DNA of 64,000 nucleotides from Mesorhabditis belari (lineage: Eukaryota; Nematoda; Chromadorea; Rhabditida; Rhabditidae): assembly GCA_958450365.1 (NCBI GenBank), contig CAUEEP010000926.1, positions 1,287,501 through 1,351,500 on the forward strand. The letters run 5' to 3'. The translations under genes were made by a program, and so were the position numbers. The notes under the pieces were generated by a model. That model did no database searches, was not told where the DNA came from, and saw only the letters and a program-made list of their open reading frames with translations. Shown here in pieces: positions 37,008-47,488 of the stretch (within the stretch, counting starts at the first letter, position 1; every line of letters begins with the position of its first letter).

Positions 37008-38260
37008 TCAGTCGTAAACCACTCGAGTCTTGTCAGCATAAACATCATCCTGCATAAAAACACTAAATCCTGTTGCGAAAGTGATTCTTGGCGCATAGAA
37101 AAGATCTTTTTTTAACAAAAATTCACAATCAACCGAGATTCCGCATAAATTTTACTGGATCTACCGTAATATTTCTAATAATAACGCCCTCCCCCCGTAT
37201 AGTCGCGTAGTCGCAAAAATTTTTACAATCGTTTTTTTCTAAGCGCCCATTCATTTCTAAAAATAAATGTTTGCTATCAAAAAATAGCCCTGAAGCTTTC
37301 ATTTGATACTTGAGCATACACTGTAGCATAAACGAGTGGCGAGAAAAACTCGTTCAAAGCTAGACTACGCGACGCTCCGACCGTCTTTATAGGGGGGTTC
37401 TATTAGAGGTATTATGGTAGCAAAATATCAATGGAAACATGAAATACCATTTCCGAGTAGTTCATTTTCGCTTACTTTATTTGACATTACTTTGCACTTT
37501 CTAATAAAGGCAAATTGAAAATTGCGAAGGAGTTATTCTGAATGCACTATTTAGCTTCAATACCTACAGAAGCTTCATCACCTACAGAAGCTTCAACACC
37601 TACAGAAGCTTCATCACCTACAGAAGCTCACACCCACAGAAGCTCATCACCCACAGAAGCTTCATCACCACAGAAGTTCATCACCTACAGAAGCTTCATC
37701 ACCTACAGAAGCTTCATCACCTACAAAAGCTTCAACACCTACAGAAGCTTCATCACCTACAGAAGCTTCATCACCTACAGAAGCTTCAACACCTACAGAA
37801 GCTTCATCACCTACAGAAGCTTCATCACCTACAGAAGCTTCAACACCTACAGAAGCTTCTCACCTACAGAAGCTTCCTCACCTCAGAAGCTTCATCACCT
37901 ACAGAAGCTTCATCACCTACAAAAGCTTCATCACCTACAGAAGCTACATCACCTACAGAAGCTTCATCACCTACAGAAGTTTCTTTCCACGAAAGTTGCT
38001 AGATTCTTTCAATCTTTCAAAAGATCTCGATAGTCAACTAAAATAAATGTTTGATATCAAAAAATAGCCCTGAAGCTTTCATTTGATACTTGAGCATACA
38101 CTGTAGCATAAACGAGTGGCGAGAAAAATGCGTTTAAAGTTAGTCTACGCGACGCTCCGACCGTCTTTATAGGTCACTTCGCTGGGATATTCCCAACAAC
38201 ATTGATTTTGTGTCTTCTTGCTAATTCGGCAAAGTTTGTGGCTGTGATTCCAATGATTGC
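37008..38260 (-). CDS. C-terminal exons of an unidentified protein (partial)
   Basis: Three segments join in phase: 38178-38260 (IIGITATNFAELARRHKINV then VGNIPA), 37127-37154 (KIYAESRLI) and 37008-37049 (DDVYADKTRVVYD, stop); 83+28+42 = 153 nt. Acceptors are GATTTTTAG, ATCCAG and TATGCAG; donors GTGACC and GTGAAT. An alternative is that the first segment is terminal by itself, since TGA follows directly. Upstream exons were not found: a mariner-like element begins 26 bp beyond the first acceptor. The alternating strand/helix pattern would suit an alpha/beta enzyme, but I make no family call. Its first intron contains an 18-bp minisatellite and two MITE pieces. Confidence 0.4.
37162..37419 (+). 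mobile_element. TACCGTA-ended MITE family B, copy 2 (divergent)
   Basis: Ends TACCGTAATATTTCTAATAA and TCTATTAGAGGTATTATGGTA, with the family interior TAGTCGCGTAGTCGCAAAAA. Its right half is duplicated at 38041-38172. Confidence 0.85.
37542..37985. repeat. 18-bp minisatellite (ACCTACAGAAGCTTCATC)
   Basis: About 24 copies. As the unit is six codons, the plus strand is open (Thr-Glu-Ala-Ser-Ser-Pro repeat, then other frames after small deletions). I regard it as non-coding because frame-breaking deletions occur without consequence and it lies in an intron between duplicated MITE halves. Confidence 0.93.
38041..38172 (+). mobile_element. MITE family B, right-half fragment
   Basis: Nearly identical to 37258-37394 (AATAGCCCTGAAGCTTTCAT; CGACGCTCCGACCGTCTTTA). 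It stops exactly beside the donor site of the exon at 38178-38260. Confidence 0.85.
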
Positions 38261-38285
38261 CTAAAAATCAATCTATTAGACTAAA

Positions 38286-38993
38286 TATTAGGTTGGAAAG
38301 AAAGTTCTCGAAAAAAGTTAGACTAGAATTTCTTAAAAACGAATCCACCAATTCAAGAACATTTTGTTCTATTATTTACGACGTGACTCCAAGAAATTAC
38401 TCATAAAAAAAAAATGAGTGCAGCTTTCCCTTAAAATTTTCGAGATTTTTGAAAAATCATTATTTTCCAGCTTAAATTCAGCTCACTTTTTGCATCAGAA
38501 AAAGGATTCCTTATGAGGTAAAGCTAGTATAAATGAGCAATACTCTATATAATCTCTATAATCTCTATTTTTGGCCAAAAGACTTTTTACAGAAAAGCTG
38601 TTATTCAAAAAAGAATTTTTTAGTATCATCTTCTTGGCACTTAGTTTTTGCTAAAATAGGTGATTCTGAAAAGTCAAAAGCATTAGATTAAATTTGTCTT
38701 TATCACAAATTTTCCCTATTTTAAGTATTTCATTTTAGGTTTTGAATGGGACCCATTGCCTATTCATTAACCCATTAAAAAATTGTCTAAAGGCTGGTCA
38801 CTCAAAAAGTGATCAAGTCAATTCAGCTGAAGAAATTTATTATTTTTTTTTTTGCCTGAAGCCCACTCTGATTCTTTTGTCAGAAACTTTTTGTAATATA
38901 GTCAAATTTATCAAAAAAAATCTGAGAAGATGGCTTGGTTTTTGAGAAATCACTGTGCAAACTTTTTCTACAAACTTTCTTGCCAACCTAATA
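38286..38993. mobile_element. non-autonomous mariner-like element
   Basis: Inverted ends TATTAGGTTGGAAAGAAAGT and (right) AACTTTCTTGCCAACCTAATA match the TTAGGTTGGC terminus typical of mariner elements, with TA at both borders. About 700 bp, no transposase frame. Confidence 0.8.
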
Positions 38994-39097
38994 CAAAGAT
39001 TTGAGCTAAAAACAAAAGAAGACGCGGCATGGGACCGAAGCCGAGCCGAAACCGGTAGCCCCACGCCTGGGAAACGGCCAGCTAACTTTATAATATA

Positions 39098-39313
39098 TAC
39101 CGTATCCTCTCTAATAGTAGTGCACCCTGAGCGTTGCCTAAATTCCTCGAAATCTCGAGAATCGCTTATTAGAACCTCTCGATGTGAGGTCGGAAAATGT
39201 CGCTGACGATGAGATCTAGGGGGGGATTAGAGTGTTGAGCTTCTGTGAAAACTTAGAAACCGTAAAATAGTCATCAACCGCCGGGGTGGCACTACTATTA
39301 GAGAGAATACGGT
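39098..39313 (-). mobile_element. TACCGTA-ended MITE family A, copy 3
   Basis: Same family as 7428 and 7784 but inverted: the interior reads CGACATTTTCCGACCTCACA on the minus strand. Ends TACCGTATCCTCTCTAATAG / AGAGAATACGGT. Confidence 0.9.
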
Positions 39314-40056
39314 CTATCATATTCTTTATATGAATCGATCAACTGATCCATATTTGTCTATTTCTATTTCTCATGATGAGAGCTTGCTTTTTGATATGAT
39401 TTTCTCTCGAAAAATTTCCCCAAAATTTCCCCCGAAATTCGTGTGATTGATAGCCAATGAAAATCACCGAGAAAACGAAAAATTGCCATTTTATTTGCTC
39501 CGATTGGGTTCAATTTTCAATAGGTTTGCGAAATTTGAATCTATTTCCGTTAACAATTTGCATTTTAACTTGTAAATTTTAAAAAATTCCGTAAAAGAGA
39601 TATCATTCTTTTATAAGTCAACTACTCGAAAGTGAGCGTTTTTTTTTTTGGTTCTTATTGGGGTTAGGCTTAAGAATACAAAAATGATTGGCTTGGTCTA
39701 GAGATTTGGGTTTAATTTGATTTATTTTGCTAACTCTAGTCTTTGCTAACTAACTCTTTTGCTTTTGCTAACTCTAGTCTCAAAGTAGAACCTTTTGCCT
39801 TAAGTTAAACTTTACTTCGACAACTCAGCGAAATCTTTTATCTAAAGGCAATTATTTGTTGTGATTTCTATCAAAAACTGACACTTTTTGGGGGGAATTT
39901 ACAACACCCATAGCCAGTAGCGATGAATTGAGAAGAAATCAATTAGATAGCATCTCTTTCTTCCAGAGATTCCATCTAAACTCACTACAATCTTTTTAGA
40001 TTCACTTAATCTATTTATCTAGTGAAACTTTTCCGTGATGGCGTGAGTTTTTTATT
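39314..40056. other. no gene recognised
   Basis: AT-rich; a small direct repeat TTTGCTAACTCTAGTCT near 39730-39780. Nothing else. Confidence 0.4.
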
Positions 40057-40330
40057 GAAATTTTGCGGTACTTGTCGGTTATACATCAACAAAGACTCAT
40101 CTCGGTTAAGCATCCGGATGCTTAACCGAGATGAGTCTTTGTTGATGGATGGGGATGCATCCCCCATCCGAGTCTTCTCAGTTATCGATTTTCGTTTGAT
40201 TGATCAACTGGCTACTTCAGGCGAGCACTGAACATAATCACTGAACATAATCACCCCTCACAAGTTGTCAGCTCCTTGCTGAACCGAGTTGAGTCTCTGT
40301 GGATTTATAATCGACAAGTACCAAATTTTC
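40057..40330. mobile_element. foldback element with perfect 64-bp palindrome
   Basis: Outer inverted repeats GAAATTTTGCGGTACTTGTC and its right-hand partner enclose a perfect palindrome at 40084-40115/40116-40147 (centre GCATCC/GGATGC). A second imperfect copy of the arm is at 40285-40325 and a small GGGGATGCATCCCC palindrome lies near 40160. Non-coding. Confidence 0.85.
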
Positions 40331-40643
40331 ACTCCACAGTACAGTAAGCCCCAAGTATTCATTCATTTAAAAAGACTAACACTTAATTTCCATTCGCTAT
40401 TTAGTTTTGTCAGTTGAATACTATTTATTCAAGTTTACTGTACTTACAATACCTTTACACTTTACTGGATTTGTTGTGAGAGTGAAAATTGCTTTAAGTT
40501 ATAGAAGTTATAGAAGAAAATTGCTCTAAGTTATAGAAGTTGCTCTGAAGCAACTTCTATAACTTCTATAAGCCATAAGTACTATGAGTTACGGTATCAA
40601 CGCTGAACTCTATAGATTGTTTTTTAGAGCAGCTGCTCATCAA

Positions 40644-43600
40644 ATGGCTTCATCAATCGCGAAAGCAATGGAAACTCCGTTGAAAAGGATCATGATGTGT
40701 CGACCAACTCATTTCACGGTAAACATTTTGAGATTTTGCATGATTTTTTGTTGTTCCTATTTGCGGTGTTCCTATTTGGTGTTCCTATTTGCGCAGATCA
40801 CAACCTGCTTCCACATCTCGATATTTCTTGCTATTGTCGTCCAGTGTTTCCTATCTTGGATGTTCATGGTCCGAAGTCTTCGACTTGCTTGTGCTAGTGA
40901 TGGTGGTTGCACTCTAGCCATCCTTTCTCTGATCGTCTCTGCCACTCTTGTGCTCCATCTCGTTGCTGGTCTTCCGATTAGCCTCTTCTGGTCTCATGGC
41001 AGCCACTCAGTGACCCGTATCGTCCATCTGTAATCTGTAATCCGTATCGTCCATCTGGCCACATGGTCAGCCCATCTAAGTCTTCTTCTTTCGATCACTT
41101 CCACTGGATTTTTGAATCCCGAGAGCTGCGTATCCGTACTTCTTAGGTCTTGATAGAGCTGCGTCTTTCTATTTTACCCTAGGAGATTCCTTTCGAGGGT
41201 GAGCCCTGAGTGTGTCGTTCGCATTTTGCATAAGACCCTGTTTTAAATTTCTCTAAACTAGACATACAAGCAAAACAGGCTACCAGGAAAAAGAAAATCT
41301 GGTTTAGAATTCCCTTATTCGAGTATTGTAGTACTGAAATAATACCATAACTGAAGGTATCAGGAAAAAGAAAAAAAAAACAAATTTTATGCTAGCTGAG
41401 ATTGAAGAAATTTCTTCATATCTGATACCAGATTCCTGTTTTCCATTTTTGAATCTAATCGACAGATCGACGAAACTGGTCGATTACCGCAATCATCTTT
41501 ATCTAAAATTTTGGTACCTTTTGCGTGAGATTCCCACAAAAAGAACCCGTGCCTCAATCAAATTGATCGTATTATTTGGGTGATCGGAGTGAAACCAGTG
41601 CTCACATATCTTTCGAAAAATAAAAAGATTGCAAGCCTCAACCAATAAGTGTTGTATACTATTAGAAAGCCCTCAATCTCCCCTACAAATCGGGCAAACC
41701 CCTGGCTCGACCCCCGTCAGTGACCACCGACATTGAATGCTTGCAAAAATTTTTTTAAAGGCACAACTACATGAAATTTCATTAGACACGTGTTCAGCGT
41801 TTTTTAAAATACTCAAAGGGGACGCCCGTAGTGCGCGCACAGGCAGACAGAGATTATTTTTTATATAGTAGAGATAATACGGTCATTTTGTTGAGTTATG
41901 AATATTAGGGTGGTAGGAATGAAGTCAGCGCTCACATAGGAAGTCACGTAGGAACGAAGTCAGTGCTCACATAGGACGGGAACGAAGCAGCGCTCACATA
42001 GGAAGTCACGTAGGAACGAAGTCAGCGCTCACATAGGAAGTCACGTAGGAACGAAGTCAGCGCTCACATAGGAAGTCACGTAGGAATGAAGTCAGCTTCG
42101 AAAGATTGTAAGCCTCAACCAATAAGTGTTATATACTATTAGAAAGCCCTGAATCTCCTCTACAAATCGGGCAAAAAAAAAGATTTTGAATTTGATTGAT
42201 TATTGGGAACTTAGGTGTTAAAAAGTAATCGCAAGTCGAGTCTCAATCTGGATATCTGCGCCTGCTGGCAACAATCGCTTCCACGGATCTTTTCGCTTGA
42301 AATTTATTCCAGTATACTAAGGATATACATGCCAATCATTTTTACAATTTCTGAAGCAGCCCAGAAATTGTTAGGCGGGCTTTTCTGCTGGATCATATAA
42401 TGCAAATGACGTATGGGTTCTTTTTGTGGGGATATAAGTGTCCAAGTTTCCAATATTTTCAGGTTTCCTACGCGATTAATCCATGGATGGATATGCGTCG
42501 CGGGGTCAACAAGCCGAAAGCTCTTCAGCAATGGGATGAACTTAAACACGTGCTGACACAAGCCGGCGCAAAAGTTGAGGTCATGGAGCCACAGGTTTGT
42601 TGGAAAGTTTTTTTGAATATCTATATTATTCTTTTTAGACGGGCTCCGAGAATCTGCCCGATATGGTCTTCACAGCGAACGCGGCCGTCATTCGAGGAAA
42701 AAAGGTTCGAATTTTTAATATTTATATAATTAGATAATAGTTTTTGATATCTAATCTTTATAAATTCAAAATTTCCATTTTTAGGCTTATCTCGCGAATT
42801 TTCACCACGCTGAGCGCAAAGGCGAGCGCTTCCACAATAAGGTTTGCTTTCCTCTTGTTAATTCGTTTTCTAAAAGGCATTCATTTTGGTGCCAGTTTTT
42901 ATTTGATTTAGATCAAATTTTTATATCATTTTTATAAGCGTTGTGATTCCTTTTTCGAAACATACCAAAATTCGGCTGATCGAATGGAAACTAGCAATTT
43001 TGATTGCCATAAGATTTCTTCTCTAAAAATAGATGTCTTTTAGAAAACGGATTCGCATTTTATGATACCTGCCGTAAATACTGTAATAGTGCCCCATAGA
43101 CATGTGCCATCGGGTCGCCAAATGCATTTTAGCAAACGGCTTTTGTTTTCTAAAGAGTAAAATCACATTGTATCCACGTTTTAGAAAACAAAACTCGTTT
43201 GCTAGAATGCATTTGGCGACCCGATGGCACATGTCTAGTGCCCCACCCCTCTTGTACAGTCGCGTAGTCGCAAAAGTTTTTTGGTATTTCATTTCATTGC
43301 TTTTTTTTAAAGCGCCCGTACTTTCAAAAAATGTGTTTTTGGTATGAAAAAATAGCCCTGAATTTCAGCTATTTTTTTGATACCTAAGCGCGCATTGTAG
43401 CATAAACCAGTGTCGAGAAAAACTCGTTCAAAGCTAGACTACGCAACACTCCGCATAAACCAGTGTCGAGAGAAACTCGTTCAAAGCTAGACTACGCAAC
43501 ACTCCGCACCGTCATTATGGGGGTGGGGTGGTACTATTACAGTATTTACGGTATGATAATTGTTTTCAAATTTCGATGTATTATTTTGATTTTAGATTTT

Positions 43601-46207
43601 CTTGGAGAGTCTCGGGTACAAGTGTGTTGGCAGTGAGACGATTCCATTCGAAGGTTTATCTTTTACCAATTTCATGAGTGTAAAATTGAATTCAAAAAAA
43701 TTTCTCTGCTTTAATAGTTTCCAAATTTAGGTGCCGGTGACGCGTTGTGGGCAGGGAAAAACCTGTCGACTTTGCTGGTCGGTGTTGGACCGAGAACCGA
43801 TCCGAAGTGAGTTTTTTTTCGCTGAACATCTTTTAAATTACCGTTATCGTGCCATCAGTTTTGTTGTTTTGTAGTTTGTTTCAAGTTTTCCGGGTTCTTT
43901 TTTGTGCAGTAGTCTTTACGAGTTTAAAAATATGTGTAGCTTAAGAGATCTGTTAGGATTAGGGTACTTTGTTTGCTGAATACCTTTTCAATGCTTTTAT
44001 TTGCAGTGTGTTGCCCGATTTGCGGCGAGAGTTCGACGAGGAGAATGTGCGAATTGTCGGCTGTAATCTCATTGATGCGAGGTGAGTTTGAGATTGCTGT
44101 AATCTTACAATAGATTGGAGAAAGCTATTAGGGTAGACGGTGGTTATTTTTTTGAAAGAGATACTGTAACGTTGATACTGCTACTGTTTTTCTTTCTCGT
44201 TATCATTTGAAAGTACTGTATTAGTGAAAGAATTCTTTATTTATACGAAAATGATTGTAATATGTGCATTTTTTTTTCAGATTCTATCACATCGACACGG
44301 GCTTCTGTCCGCTGAACGAGGAGGTGAGCTTTGATTTGTCTGGCTTTCATTTAAGCATAGATAAGAATAAGTTCAGCTAGCTGTAAGTGCTTTTTACTAG
44401 AGCTGTTTACTTTCGCTCTCATTGTCAATAGGTGTACAACGAAAAAACGAGTTTTAGCCATTTCAACTACTACTTTTTCAGGCTCATGCGCTACATGAAG
44501 ATAATATTTTTTAAGCTCTATCTTTTGATCTGAAAAACCCTTGAAAAAGTATCCATTGAAGTGGTCAAAACTTGTTTTTTTTCGTTGTACACATATTGAG
44601 AATTAGACTGAAAATGAAGAGATCAACAGTATGGTATCAGCTTTATAGAGTGCGGTGTGAAACCATACGCCACCCCCTAAATTTCAATTTTCTGCGGCTC
44701 CCGTGCCAGTGACAAAAAAAAAACTGAAAACGTAGTTAGATTCAGGACCAAAAATAACCCTTAAACCCCAAAAAATCATCGACATAGCATGAATAGGGAA
44801 AATGTAACAGCCAAAAAACGAAAATTCACCCGGTACAAAAACATACGCCACCCCCCAAATTTTGGTGTCATTTCATACTTTTTTTCTAGTTTAAAAGCTA
44901 AATCTACCTCTGGCAAAGATAAATCCCACCCTTTCACTTCAGAATCCTTATAAGGAGGCCTAAAGAGGCCTAAAGGCCTTTGTCTTACTTCAACTTCAAC
45001 AAAAAAACAATGCTGAAAGCGACTCAACTCTCTGACGGGGAGCAAGCTCAACTCGATCTCATGCAGCAACTTGGATTGTCAAGGTTTTGGAATTTTCAGT
45101 GAATTTTCGTTTTTTGGCTGTTACATTTTCCCTATTCATGCCATGTCGATGATTTTTCGGATTTAAGGGTTATTTTTGGTCCTGAATCTAACTGCGTTTT
45201 CAGTTTTTTTTCACTGGCACGGGAGCCGCAGAAAATTGAAATTTAGGGGGTGGCGTATGGTTTTGCACCGCACTGTAGAATGCGAAGCTAGGTTGAATTT
45301 TCCTTTAATAAACTCATTTTTTTTTCTTATCTGGTTTAGGTTGCCATGTGGTTCCCGCATGCATTCGACGGTGTCTCCCAGTGGCACATCAAATCAACCA
45401 CCAATACCATTGAGGTATTTGGATTCTAATTTTAAACATTTTCATTTGTTTTCTTTTCAGATTGATGATAAAGAGGCGAAAAACTTTGCTTGCAACGCGG
45501 TTGTCGTCGGGAAAACGGTGGTGATGAATCGAGGATCTGAGAGAATTGCCAACACACTTCACCGAATTGGATTCGAGGTTTGAGATCACATCTGATAGTA
45601 GATTGATCAGCTTTCGTTTTGTATCCTACAGTAGACTTTTAACGAAAACATCTGTCGGTTCTTTTTTGCCGTTAGTAATTTAAGGTTTTTCGTGTTTTTT
45701 CTCAGCAAAAACTCTTTGATTTTGGCTATTTTGACTATCATTCGATGCAGAATAAAATTGCGCGTCAAATGATACCAAAATCAACTCAAAATTTAATATC
45801 CATGCAAAGTTATGAGGGAAAGGGTTAAGTCAGCTTACAGTAACCGGTTAATCAACTCAATCAATCAATCAATCAAAGTTTACAGTAACCGGCTACATAA
45901 TGTAGATTTGCACCGTTAGTGCTGAATAGAAAATGATGCAAAAGATAGGTAAAAATACAAGAAGGTCACTGTAAAACTAAAGCAAAAGCTCAAATCTTTT
46001 CCCTACTTTAATTTCTTTCTCTTAAAAAATGAATATCACAAAGTACTGTAGTCTGCTTGATTCTGGGAAACCCTATTTGATTTTTCCATTTGCCTCAGTC
46101 TATTCCAATTCATTTATTCCCCATTTTTTTTTCAGGTAGCCCAGGTGGATATGAGTGAATTCATCAAAGCTGGCGGATCGTCGAAATGTTGCACGCTTGC
46201 TTTGTGA
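40644..46207 (+). CDS. dimethylarginine dimethylaminohydrolase-like amidine hydrolase (DDAH/arginine deiminase superfamily)
   Basis: Exon 1 (40644-40718) encodes MASSIAKAMETPLKRIMMCR then PTHFT; exon 2 starts at 42463 with VSYAINPWMDM, and the join is in phase. Together they give the family's start (CRPTHF, Y-INPWM). Further motifs: substrate-loop NLPDMVFTANAAV, FHHAERKGER, PFEGAGDALWAG, the catalytic-His region FYHIDTGFCPL, and the C-terminal nucleophile loop GGSSKCCTL with two adjacent Cys. Members hydrolyse methylated arginines to citrulline or related amidines in the cytosol; which substrate applies here cannot be read from the sequence. About nine or ten exons. Intron 1 (1.74 kb) holds an antisense RTE fragment and a 35-bp minisatellite; other introns hold MITEs. 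A TTTTTAG site 16 bp before the ATG may be a trans-splice or intron acceptor. Confidence 0.88.
40770..41225 (-). pseudogene. RTE-type LINE 3' fragment, antisense in DDAH-like intron 1
   Basis: The reverse complement matches the end of the RTE fragment at 12760-13182 (GGTTGTGATCTGCGCAAAT, CATCACTAGCACAAGCAA). It is shorter, has small indels and an internal duplication of CCGTATCGTCCATCTG near 41030. Confidence 0.8.
41625..42180. repeat. 35-bp minisatellite flanked by a direct repeat
   Basis: 41935-42090 holds four to five copies of a 35-bp unit (AGGAACGAAGTCAGCGCTCA / CATAGGAAGTCACGT). Both flanks (41625-41700 and 42107-42177) share CAACCAATAAGTGTTRTATA and CTACAAATCGGGCAAA. The AGTGCGCGCACAGGCAGACA stretch at about 41830 and TATATAGTAGAGAT after it look like a transposon end. 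All within DDAH-like intron 1. Confidence 0.75.
43065..43556 (+). mobile_element. TACCGTA-ended MITE family B, copy 3, with nested insertion
   Basis: Ends TGCCGTAAATACTGTAATAG and ACTATTACAGTATTTACGGTA. It is interrupted at 43097 by a 139-bp element and carries a tandem duplication of GCATAAACCAGTGTCGAGA (43401-43510). Located in an intron of the DDAH-like gene. Confidence 0.9.
43097..43235. mobile_element. 139-bp MITE nested in another MITE
   Basis: Nearly full-length hairpin with ends AGACATGTGCCATCGGGTCG, flanked by a 10-bp duplication TAGTGCCCCA (43087-43096 and 43236-43245) of the host MITE. Confidence 0.92.
44646..45277. mobile_element. Tc1-like foldback element, long arms, in DDAH-like intron
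   Basis: Inverted arms of about 180 bp (CATACGCCACCCCCTAAATT, GGCTCCCGTGCCAGTGA, AACAGCCAAAAAACGAAAAT) with ends TAGAGTGCGGTG/TACAGTGCGGTG, about 630 bp in total. The core contains a partial third copy of the arm (ACATACGCCACCCCCCAAAT). No transposase. Confidence 0.9.
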
Positions 46208-47488
46208 AAAGAAATAATGAATGATTTTCAAGAGATTAATTGATCGATGACTCTCCTCTTTTGTTTTGTGTTTATGCCACTGTTAGATGTGTAGCTTTTT
46301 TTCCCCACTTGACAATAAGAATTTATCTAAGCATCGAAATATACAATAATTTACAATTTACACAAAGAAAACCCGTACATAAACCCACGAATATAGTAAC
46401 CGATTTAGAAAAAAAAATGATTGGATGAGGAAGAAGAAGAAGTTTGATGCAAATTGGATAATTTGAATTAGATCTCTATAGATCTCTATGGATCTCTATA
46501 GATCATTCAAAGCTTACCTATAGATGTCTGTCCAATCCATAGAATGAATTGGATAGAGATCTATAGGGAAGCCTGGGTGTACTGTAGTATTAGAAGACAA
46601 TACATTTCATTATAAGAAGACAATACATTTGATTGGACTAAGGTTATTGTAACGCTATGATGGCTTTGATAAACTCAATGCGAGCTCATAGTATGACTCA
46701 GCACACAGGAAGTTTATAGCTAGGCCTGTGTAAGGAGCTACACCATGTGTTACTGGATATATCCGGCCATTACAGCCCGTGCTACAAGAGTACAGTATTG
46801 CTGGCCATGCTATAGCTATATCTAGGCCAGGGGATACTGTATTTTCTTATAGCTCTTCCAATCCAGGCACCGACCCCTATTTCTCAATCACAACTATAGA
46901 ACAAAGATTGAAGAATGTTTCGAGAAGGTTCTCTTTTTTCAAAAGAAATAAAAATTACAGATCTCCTCGAGAAAATCACCCATGGAAACGAGCTTTTCTC
47001 AAAAGGAACTGTTTTTTTTTTTCACAAAAATCACTACAATTTCCCAATGGAATTTGATCGCCAAAAAAATCAACATTAAAACAAAATTAGGAAATGAAAT
47101 ATTCGCTGCAAAGAGAATAAGTAAATTAAAATACTTTGAACTACAAAAAAATGGAATTAGAGATCGGAAGAGGGAAAGTTTGAGCAAAGTTCGATCAAGA
47201 AAAGACAACAAAATGGAGAGGTTAAGGGGGGAGTTTGAAGGGCGGATTGTTCAAAGGTTTCAAACGGAGTCTAAGAATGGTATTAAGCATTCAATTCTAT
47301 CAGCTTGAGTATGTTGAATCAAGATTTGAATATCAGTACATTGAATCAAGATTTGAAGCCAGTTTTAAGCTCAAACCTTTGAATTGATCACCCTGGGCTA
47401 CGCTAAACGGTTATAATACAAATATTTCAATTTATCAAAAAGAAAACGGGCTACGGTATCGAAGAATTCGCCTATAAGAAATTTGCCC
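46208..47488. other. intergenic, repeat-rich
   Basis: Between convergent genes. Holds GATCTCTATA repeats (46480-46500) with an inverted copy near 46550. No gene supported; the plus-strand 108-codon frame at 46982 is Lys/Arg-rich low-complexity sequence without splice sites. Confidence 0.4.

Noticed and set aside
36418..37096. Three long overlapping minus-strand frames of 154-190 codons
   Set aside because: They are the same 13-bp minisatellite read in three frames; no start or domain outside the array.
37542..38033. 163-codon plus-strand frame with TEASSP repeats (mucin-like)
   Set aside because: The frame shifts repeatedly inside the array with no conserved flanks; it lies in an intron of a minus-strand model.
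40584..41033. 149-codon plus-strand frame starting MSYGINAEL
   Set aside because: Only its DDAH exon 1 part (40644-40718) is real; the rest is intron and antisense RTE sequence.
46982..47308. 108-codon plus-strand Lys/Arg-rich frame
   Set aside because: Low-complexity AT-rich sequence with no domain, acceptor or donor.
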